Part shown: piece by piece, positions 1-7,551 of the stretch
Numbering within the stretch: the stretch's first letter is position 1
How the letters are laid out: each line of letters starts with the position of its first letter
Assembly (NCBI GenBank): GCA_903839965.1
Contig: CAIMEK010000730.1
Coordinates: 1-18,395, forward strand
Direction of reading: 5' to 3'
DNA from: an uncultured Acetobacteraceae bacterium
GTDB taxonomy: Bacteria; Pseudomonadota; Alphaproteobacteria; Acetobacterales; Acetobacteraceae
DNA: 18,395 bases
The notes under the pieces: generated by a model
Told to the model about the DNA's origin: nothing
Database searches by the model: none
What the model saw: the letters and a program-made list of their open reading frames with translations, nothing else
Program-made: the position numbers and the translations under genes

Positions 1-802
<802 letters not shown>

Positions 803-803
803 C

Positions 804-1070
804 TCAGGATCCGATCATTTCGCGGGCGCGGGCGACGCCTTGCGGCGTCAGGTGCAGGCGCCAGTGGCAGGCAAGGGTGCCTTCGGGCAGCACGACGGGC
901 TCGGCGATCAGCCCGGCGGCGAGCGCTTCGGCGACGGCGGCGTGGAAGGCAACGGGATCGAGCGAACCATCTGCGATCTTCTCGACCTGCAGGAAGCCTT
1001 CGTCGGCATTCGCGGCGACGACGCGGTGCCGGTATCCGGCCAGCAGCAGCGCCCGCAACGCCTGCGCCAT
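804..1070 (-). CDS. Uncharacterised 88-aa protein between carA and carB, winged-helix-like
   Basis: I do not recognise a named family. The 88-residue product has alternating helix-like and strand-like stretches. A probable recognition region spans residues 36-56 (LDPVAFHAAVAEALAAGLI). A short hairpin follows at 62-76 (LPEGTLACHWRLHLTP), then a last helix QGVARAREMI. The order, and the closing phrase L-T-P-x-G, resemble small winged-helix domains; this is inference from pattern only. The ORF is wedged into the carbamoyl-phosphate synthase operon. Its ATG follows the carA TGA by one base, and its own TGA precedes the carB ATG by one base. That packing argues that it is translated, and in step with CarA and CarB. 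It could be a regulator, a small partner of the synthase, or a passenger. There is no signal peptide or membrane segment. Confidence 0.72.
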   Translation of the reverse strand: MAQALRALLLAGYRHRVVAANADEGFLQVEKIADGSLDPVAFHAAVAEALAAGLIAEPVVLPEGTLACHWRLHLTPQGVARAREMIGS

Positions 1071-1071
1071 G

Positions 1072-2466
1072 TCAGCCCGCCCGTTCGATCATCTCGATGA
1101 AGCGGCGGAACAGGTAATGTGCATCGCTCGGCCCAGGGCTGGCTTCCGGATGGTACTGCACCGAAAATGCCGGCCGGTCGTCGCAGGCCAGGCCTTCGTT
1201 GCTGCCGTCGAACAGCGACACATGGCTCACCCGCACCCCCGCTGGCAGCGTGGTTTCGTCCACCGCGAAGCCGTGGTTCTGGCTGGTGATCTCCACGCGG
1301 CCGGTGCTCAGGTCCTTGACCGGCTGGTTGGCGCCGCGATGGCCGCGCTTGAGCTTGTAGGTCTTCGCCCCCAGCGCCAGCGCCAGCAACTGATGCCCCA
1401 GGCAGATGCCGAACACCGGCATGCCGGCCTCCAGCACGCCGCGGATGGCGGGCACCGCATAGTCCCCCGTCGCCGCCGGATCGCCCGGGCCGTTGGACAG
1501 GAACACCCCGTCCGGCCGGTGGCGCAGAATGTCCTCGGCGGTCGCGGTCGCCGGCACCACCGTCACCCGGCAACCGGCCGCCGCCAGGCTGCGCAGGATG
1601 TTGCGCTTGGCGCCGTAATCCACCGCCACCACGTGGTGCTTCGGCGCGGTCTGCCGGCCGTAGCCGGTCGGCCAGGCCCAGCGCGTCTGGTCCCATTCGT
1701 AGCTCTGCGTGCACGAAACCTGCTTTGCCAGGTCCATGCCCTCCAGCCCCGGCCAGGCGTGTGCATGCTCGATCAGCCCCGGCACGTCGAAGCGCCCGTC
1801 GGCGGGGAACGCCAGCACCCCGTTCGGCGCGCCGCCGTCGCGGATGCGCACGGTCAGCGCCCTGGTGTCGATGCCGCACACGCCGGTGATGCCGCGCGCG
1901 CGCAGCCACCCGGTCAGATGCTCGGCGGCGCGCCAGTTGCTGGGCTCGGTGACGTCCTGCTTCACCACCAGCCCCAGCGCTGCGACACCGCCCGATTCCA
2001 CGTCCTCGGCGTTCACCCCGACATTGCCGATATGGGGGAAGGTGAAAGTGATGATCTGCCCGGCATAGGAGGGATCGGTCAGTGTCTCCTGGTAGCCGGT
2101 CATGCCGGTGTTGAAGCAGACCTCGCCGACCCGCGGCGCGGCCGTAGGAGCGCCGAAACCGCGCCCCCAGAACACCGTGCCGTCCCCCAGCACGAGGGCG
2201 GCGCTGGCGCCGGCAGGCGCCTCGCTGGAATTTGGCATGGCGGTCCTCACGGCGTCGGTGGCGGCGGCCTCGCCAGGGTGGGGCCGGCCGGCGCCGGCAA
2301 TGGCATCGAAAGGCAGGCCGGTGGCCTGGATAAGCACCGGCCAGTGCCGGGCGGGAATGGCGCGGCCCTGCCGCCACTTCCGCACCGCCTCGGTGCCGAC
2401 GCCGAGCAGCCGCGCCGCCGCTTCCGCGCCGCCCAGGCGGTCGATGATCTGATCCACGCTTGCCAT
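1072..2466 (-). CDS. carA: Carbamoyl-phosphate synthase small subunit with N-terminal helix-turn-helix extension
   Basis: CarA is the glutaminase subunit that passes ammonia to CarB. In the 464-aa reading, residues 88-215 are the small-chain N-terminal domain (LVLGDGTVFWGRGFGA, FNTGMTGYQETLTDPSY). Residues 278-460 are the class I glutamine amidotransferase, with nucleophile Cys355 in GICLGHQ and His439/Glu441 in YHPEA; the catalytic set is complete. Residues 1-60 are extra: a Cro/YdaS-like helix-turn-helix (AAARLLGVGTEAVRKWRQG), joined in frame by an Ala/Pro/Gly-rich linker. The classical CarA start corresponds to Met77 (ATG at 2238), which has its own Shine-Dalgarno and would give 388 aa, the usual CarA length. 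I chose ATG 2466 because a sigma70-type promoter places +1 at about that base. GTG 2496 lies upstream of the promoter -10 box and is unlikely. The HTH may instead be a separate ancestral gene fused by an indel. Confidence 0.9.
   Translation of the reverse strand: MASVDQIIDRLGGAEAAARLLGVGTEAVRKWRQGRAIPARHWPVLIQATGLPFDAIAGAGRPHPGEAAATDAVRTAMPNSSEAPAGASAALVLGDGTVFWGRGFGAPTAAPRVGEVCFNTGMTGYQETLTDPSYAGQIITFTFPHIGNVGVNAEDVESGGVAALGLVVKQDVTEPSNWRAAEHLTGWLRARGITGVCGIDTRALTVRIRDGGAPNGVLAFPADGRFDVPGLIEHAHAWPGLEGMDLAKQVSCTQSYEWDQTRWAWPTGYGRQTAPKHHVVAVDYGAKRNILRSLAAAGCRVTVVPATATAEDILRHRPDGVFLSNGPGDPAATGDYAVPAIRGVLEAGMPVFGICLGHQLLALALGAKTYKLKRGHRGANQPVKDLSTGRVEITSQNHGFAVDETTLPAGVRVSHVSLFDGSNEGLACDDRPAFSVQYHPEASPGPSDAHYLFRRFIEMIERAG
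2236..2250 (-). promoter_or_regulatory. Internal ribosome binding site and alternative carA start
   Basis: On the minus strand the sequence reads GTGAGGACCGCC-ATG. GAGGA ends five bases before the ATG at 2238, which is near-ideal Shine-Dalgarno spacing. This ATG is where canonical CarA proteins begin. An out-of-frame TGA (2249-2247) sits nine bases before it, so a +1 or -1 shift in the HTH part would end an HTH gene exactly at normal operon spacing from carA. What is seen is the RBS and the open in-frame upstream region; two CarA products are an inference. Confidence 0.6.
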
Positions 2467-2472
2467 GCCATC

Positions 2473-2501
2473 AGCATATGGGAAATTTCTTCCCACTTCA
2501 A
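2473..2501 (-). promoter_or_regulatory. Sigma70-type carA promoter with an operator as its spacer
   Basis: Read on the minus strand, TTGAAG (2501-2496) and TATGCT (2478-2473) are separated by exactly 17 bp, the optimum for the primary sigma factor. The spacer is entirely the palindrome 2479-2495. Transcription would start about 6-7 bp after the -10 box, at or next to the ATG at 2466, predicting a leaderless mRNA. This agrees with the absence of any Shine-Dalgarno before 2466. A protein bound to the spacer would block RNA polymerase directly. Confidence 0.6.
2479..2495. promoter_or_regulatory. Palindromic operator candidate, copy 1
   Basis: The 17-bp sequence TGGGAA-ATTTC-TTCCCA has perfect 6-bp arms around a 5-bp centre. 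It fills the space between the -35 and -10 boxes of the carA promoter. An almost identical copy lies 39 bp to the right. Paired palindromes in front of a gene that begins with a helix-turn-helix domain are typical of autoregulation; the link between this domain and these sites is inferred from position only. Confidence 0.65.
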
Positions 2502-2517
2502 CGCCGCTGCACGCCGG

Positions 2518-2533
2518 TGGGAAATTTCTTCCC
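2518..2533. promoter_or_regulatory. Palindromic operator candidate, copy 2
   Basis: These 16 bases (TGGGAAATTTCTTCCC) match copy 1 exactly; the last arm base is G instead of A, leaving 5-bp perfect arms. The centre-to-centre distance to copy 1 is 39 bp, about 3.7 helical turns. The site lies upstream of the carA -35 box and about 45-50 bp upstream of the likely yqeY transcription start. It could serve cooperative repression of carA, control of the divergent operon, or both. Confidence 0.6.
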
Positions 2534-2558
2534 GGCCCCTCCGTTACCGGGAGATGCC

Positions 2559-2566
2559 TATATAGT
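2559..2566 (+). promoter_or_regulatory. Candidate -10 element for the yqeY-dnaG-rpoD operon
   Basis: TATATAGT is the only AT-rich -10-like element between the divergent genes on the plus strand, and lies 30 bp before the yqeY ATG. At 16-18 bp upstream the sequence is C/T-rich (CCCCTCCG) with no recognisable -35 box. The promoter may therefore be weak, or may need help from a protein bound at 2518-2533. No mapping data are available from sequence. Confidence 0.35.
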
Positions 2567-2595
2567 AGAGGGACAATGCATCGGAGAATGACGGA

Positions 2596-3054
2596 ATGGC
2601 TCTGCGCGAGCAGTTCACCGAGCAGTTGAAGGCCGCCATGCGGGCCGGCGACGCCCTGCGCGTCTCCACGCTACGCATGGTGCTGGCGAAACTGAAGGAC
2701 GCCGACATCGCGTCCCGCCCGAAAGGCGTGCCGCAGGTGCCGGAGGCCGAGGTGTTGAGCCTGCTCCGCGGCATGGTGAAGTCCCGCCACGAGAGCGTGG
2801 AGCTGTACCGCCAGGGCAATCGCCCCGAGCTGGCCGCCAAGGAAGCGGCCGAGATCGCGGTGATCGAGGGCTTCCTGCCGGCCCAGCTCGACGACGCGGC
2901 GCTGGAGGGGGCCGTCGCGGCCGCCATCGCCGCCACCGGGGCGGGGGGTATGAAGGACATGGGCCGCGTCATGGCCGCGCTGAAGGAAAGCCAAAGGCCG
3001 GCACTCGACCTGTCGCGGGCCGGCCCGCTCGTCCGGGCCCGACTGGCCCGCTGA
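2596..3054 (+). CDS. GatB/YqeY-family protein
   Basis: A 152-residue, mostly helical protein of the YqeY family, which shares its fold with the tRNA-contacting tail domain of GatB, the aspartyl/glutamyl-tRNA amidotransferase subunit B. The precise role of stand-alone members is not established. Family features are the start LREQFTEQLKAAMRAGD, the core STLRMVLAKLKDADIA, EVLSLLRGMVKSRHESVELY and EIAVIEGFLPAQLDD, and the near-terminal KDMGRVMAALKE. The length is normal for the family (about 147-155 aa). The start is supported by GGAG nine bases upstream. Its TGA overlaps the dnaG ATG by one base, so the two are co-translated. It occupies the first position of the macromolecular-synthesis operon, where gammaproteobacteria have rpsU. 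It is divergent from carA across a 129-bp regulatory gap. Confidence 0.93.
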   Translation: MALREQFTEQLKAAMRAGDALRVSTLRMVLAKLKDADIASRPKGVPQVPEAEVLSLLRGMVKSRHESVELYRQGNRPELAAKEAAEIAVIEGFLPAQLDDAALEGAVAAAIAATGAGGMKDMGRVMAALKESQRPALDLSRAGPLVRARLAR

Positions 3055-4865
3055 TGGCGCTGCCCGCCAATTTCCTCGACGAGTTGCGCGCCCGCACGCC
3101 GCTGCCGGCGCTGATCGGCCGCCGCATCCGCCTGGCGCGCTCCGGCCGGCAGTGGAAGGGCTGCTGCCCATTCCACGGCGAGAAGACGCCGAGCTTCTAC
3201 GTCTACGAGGACCACTACCACTGCTTCGGCTGTGGCGAGCACGGCGACGCCATCGCCTTTGTCATGAAGAACCAGGGTGCCGGCTTCATGGAGGCGGTGG
3301 AGCAGCTTGCCGCCGAAGTGGGCATGGAGGTGCCCAAGCCGACCCCGGAAGCCGCCGAGGCCGAGCGCCGGCGGTTCGACCTGCATGCCGTGCTCGATGC
3401 CGCGGCGACGTCCTTTCAGCGCCGCCTGTTCCTGCCCGAAGGCGCCCGCGCGCTCGACTACCTGCGCCGCCGCGACCTGTCCGACGACACCATCCGCAGC
3501 TTCGGCCTGGGCTGGTCCGGCGAGGGCCGCGGCGCCCTCGCCGCCGAATTGTCGCGCGAGGGCATCGAACCCGGCATGTTGATCGAAGCCGGCCTGATGC
3601 GCCCCGCCGAGGACGATCGCGCCCCATCGGACATGTTCTTCGGCCGGGTGATGTTCCCCATCCGCGACCGCCGCGGCCGCACCATCAGCTTCGGCGGCCG
3701 CATTCTCGGCGACGGCCAGCCGAAATACGTCAACGGGCCGGAGACGGCGCTGTTCTCCAAGCGGCGCACCCTGTTCGCGCTGGATCTCGCGCGCGAGGCC
3801 GCCCGCGCCGGCGCCACGGTGGTCGTCGTCGAGGGCTACATGGACGTGATCGCCCTGCACCAGGCCGGGCTCGCCGGCGCCCTCGCCCCGCTCGGCACCG
3901 CGCTGACCGAGGAGCAACTCGAGGAGCTTTGGCGCCTCTCGCCCTGCCCGGTGCTGTGCTTCGACGGTGACGCCGCCGGCGCCCGCGCCGCCGCCCACGC
4001 CGCCGAGCTCGTGTTGCCCGCGCTCACCACCGAACGCAGCCTCAGGCTCGCCACCCTGCCCGCCGGCGAGGACCCCGACACGCTGGTGCGCCGCCACGGC
4101 GCGGCAGGCATGCAGGCCATCCTCGACGCCGCCAGCCCGCTGCCGGAGGCGCTGTTCGGCATGCTGCGCGACGAGGTCGGCGACGGCACCGTCGAATTGC
4201 GGGCGAGCCTCAGCAAGCGGCTCGAAGCGGCGGCGTCACGCATCCAGGACCGCAGCCTGGCCTGGGAATACCGCAAGTTCTTCCGCCTGCGCTTCCGCGA
4301 GCGCTACGAGCCGCCCGTGCGCGGCCGGCGCGACGCCGCCGCCCCGATCCGTCGGCCGCGGCTGGGGCCCCGTCCCCCCCTGGCCGCCGGCAATGCGGTG
4401 GCGGAACAGGCCCGCAACCTGCTCGCCATCCTGTTGCGCCATCCCGGCCTGCTTTCGGATGTCGAGGAGGCGTTCGGCGAGGTCGCCCTGCCCGCCCCCC
4501 TCGCCCGCCTCCGGGCTGCCATGCTGGAATGGTCCGAATCCGCCGAACGCCTTGACTCCGCAACTCTCATGTCCCACCTGACGTCGGTTGGACTGGCGGC
4601 GGAAGCCGCGCAGGCGCTCGCCGCAACGCCCAATCCGTTGCCGCTGTGCGCCGCGCCCGAGGCCATGCCTGCGGAAGCCGAGGAGGGCTGGTGGCATTTC
4701 TTCGGTTTGATGCATCGCAGCCGTCTCGACGAGGAAGTCGCGCAGGCCGTGCACGACTTCGAGCGGCGGCCCGACGACGTGGCGGCGCAGCGCCGGGTGA
4801 TATCGTTGCGTGCCGCCCAGGAGGCCCTCAACCGGGGCGAACAAGGAATGGAAACCGATCGGTGA
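3054..4865 (+). CDS. dnaG: DNA primase
   Basis: DnaG synthesises the RNA primers for DNA replication, working with the replicative helicase DnaB. The 603-aa product has the CHC2 zinc finger at 38-60 (C-C-P-F-H and H-C-F-G-C; ligands Cys38, His41, Cys57, Cys60). The catalytic core with the TOPRIM subdomain lies around 255-310; Glu260 in VVVVEGYMDVI and Asp304/Asp306 in CFDGDAAG are the metal-binding acidic residues. RNA-polymerase-like basic motifs (FGRVMFPIRDRRGRTISFGG and KYVNGPET) precede it. An Arg/Pro-rich linker at about 425-445 leads to the helical DnaB-interacting C-terminus. All key residues are present and the length fits alphaproteobacterial primases. The ATG overlaps the yqeY stop (TGATG). 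rpoD follows after 68 bp. Confidence 0.98.
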   Translation: MALPANFLDELRARTPLPALIGRRIRLARSGRQWKGCCPFHGEKTPSFYVYEDHYHCFGCGEHGDAIAFVMKNQGAGFMEAVEQLAAEVGMEVPKPTPEAAEAERRRFDLHAVLDAAATSFQRRLFLPEGARALDYLRRRDLSDDTIRSFGLGWSGEGRGALAAELSREGIEPGMLIEAGLMRPAEDDRAPSDMFFGRVMFPIRDRRGRTISFGGRILGDGQPKYVNGPETALFSKRRTLFALDLAREAARAGATVVVVEGYMDVIALHQAGLAGALAPLGTALTEEQLEELWRLSPCPVLCFDGDAAGARAAAHAAELVLPALTTERSLRLATLPAGEDPDTLVRRHGAAGMQAILDAASPLPEALFGMLRDEVGDGTVELRASLSKRLEAAASRIQDRSLAWEYRKFFRLRFRERYEPPVRGRRDAAAPIRRPRLGPRPPLAAGNAVAEQARNLLAILLRHPGLLSDVEEAFGEVALPAPLARLRAAMLEWSESAERLDSATLMSHLTSVGLAAEAAQALAATPNPLPLCAAPEAMPAEAEEGWWHFFGLMHRSRLDEEVAQAVHDFERRPDDVAAQRRVISLRAAQEALNRGEQGMETDR

Positions 4866-4933
4866 AGCGTCCCGGTGCCGCCCGGCCCGGTGCGATGCAA
4901 TCGACCGTTTTCATCAATGGAGCTTGCTGATCG

Positions 4934-6871
<1,938 letters not shown>

Positions 6872-6878
6872 GGCTGGC

Positions 6879-7457
6879 ATGCTCGGAGTCAGGGTGATGG
6901 AACCCACGGAACGCGTGAGTGTGGTGGTGACCTTCCTGCGCATGGACCGTGCGCCGACCACCCCGGCGCCGGCGCTGCCGCCGGGCGTGGTGGTGCGCCC
7001 GGAGCCGTACTGCAGCGAGGCGACCTACCGCTTTCTCTACAACACGGTGGGTGCCGACTATGTCTGGTGGCTGCGCCGGATCATGCCGGACCAGCAGCTC
7101 GCTGGGCTATTGCGCAACCCGGCGATATCCATCCACATCCTGTACGACGCCGCGGGGCGCACCGCCGGCTTCTACGAACTGGACGCGACCTCCTGGCCGA
7201 GCGTGAACCTCAGCTATTTCGGCCTGATGCCGCAAGCGGTGGGGCAAGGCATGGGTTTGGCGTTCCTGCGCAATTCCATCGACGAGGTCTGGGGCCGCGG
7301 CGCCCGCGCCATGACGGTCAACACCTGCACCGCCGACCATCCGCGGGCCCTGCCGACCTATCTCAAGGCAGGCTTTCGGACGGTGCGCGAATTGCGCGAG
7401 CAATGGAACGTGCCGACGCGCCTCGGCCTCGAAATTCCGGCGCGCCTGCGATTCTGA
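6879..7457 (+). CDS. GNAT-family N-acetyltransferase
   Basis: A 192-aa (or 186-aa) protein with the GNAT fold that transfers an acetyl group from acetyl-CoA to an unknown amine. The pyrophosphate-binding motif A is QAVGQGMG (119-126), after the strand VNLSYFGLMP. Motif B follows as NTCTADHPRALPTYLKAGF (148-166), where the Y-x-K-A-G-F phrase is characteristic. The N-terminal half (YRFLYNTVGADYVWWLRR) is specific to a subgroup I cannot name. The start is uncertain. ATG 6879 has GAGG five bases before it and lies 7 bp after rpoD; ATG 6897 has GGAG eight bases before it and is equally good. It probably shares the rpoD transcript. The substrate cannot be told from sequence. Confidence 0.88.
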   Translation: MLGVRVMEPTERVSVVVTFLRMDRAPTTPAPALPPGVVVRPEPYCSEATYRFLYNTVGADYVWWLRRIMPDQQLAGLLRNPAISIHILYDAAGRTAGFYELDATSWPSVNLSYFGLMPQAVGQGMGLAFLRNSIDEVWGRGARAMTVNTCTADHPRALPTYLKAGFRTVRELREQWNVPTRLGLEIPARLRF

Positions 7458-7506
7458 TGCTGGCGGCAGCGGGTGCCTGAGTGATGCCTTTATGGGGCAG
7501 TCCCGC

Positions 7507-7529
7507 CCGCCGGGTGATGCGGCCGGCGG
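7507..7529 (+). other. GC-rich hairpin upstream of the first glycosyltransferase gene
   Basis: CCGCCGG (7507-7513) and CCGGCGG (7523-7529) form a 7-bp stem with a 9-base loop in the 94-bp gap between the acetyltransferase and the glycosyltransferase. No T-run follows, so it is not a standard intrinsic terminator. It could slow read-through or shape the leader. High-GC sequence makes such hairpins common by chance. Confidence 0.25.
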
Positions 7530-7551
7530 ACAATTCAACTATAGAGGCAAC

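Noticed and set aside
2467..2496. GTG at 2496 as the start of the HTH-CarA protein
   Set aside because: It lies in the promoter region, between the -35 box and the palindrome and upstream of the -10. The extra ten residues are encoded by promoter/operator sequence.
2479..2533. The twin repeat as a CRISPR, IS end pair or intrinsic terminator
   Set aside because: There are only two copies with a 23-bp gap, each internally palindromic. There is no transposase between or around them, no T-run, and they sit inside a divergent promoter region.
877..2565. Long plus-strand open frame (562 codons) opposite carA
   Set aside because: It is the His/Arg/Pro-rich shadow of the minus-strand carA and 88-aa genes, with no recognisable domain.
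2544..4097. Minus-strand open frame of 517 codons opposite yqeY and dnaG
   Set aside because: It is antisense to genes with intact catalytic motifs. The product is Gly/Ala/Arg-rich with no domain.
7492..7551. ATG at 7492 as the start of the double glycosyltransferase
   Set aside because: It has no Shine-Dalgarno, and the extra 20 residues are not conserved-looking. ATG 7552 has AGAGG at suitable spacing.
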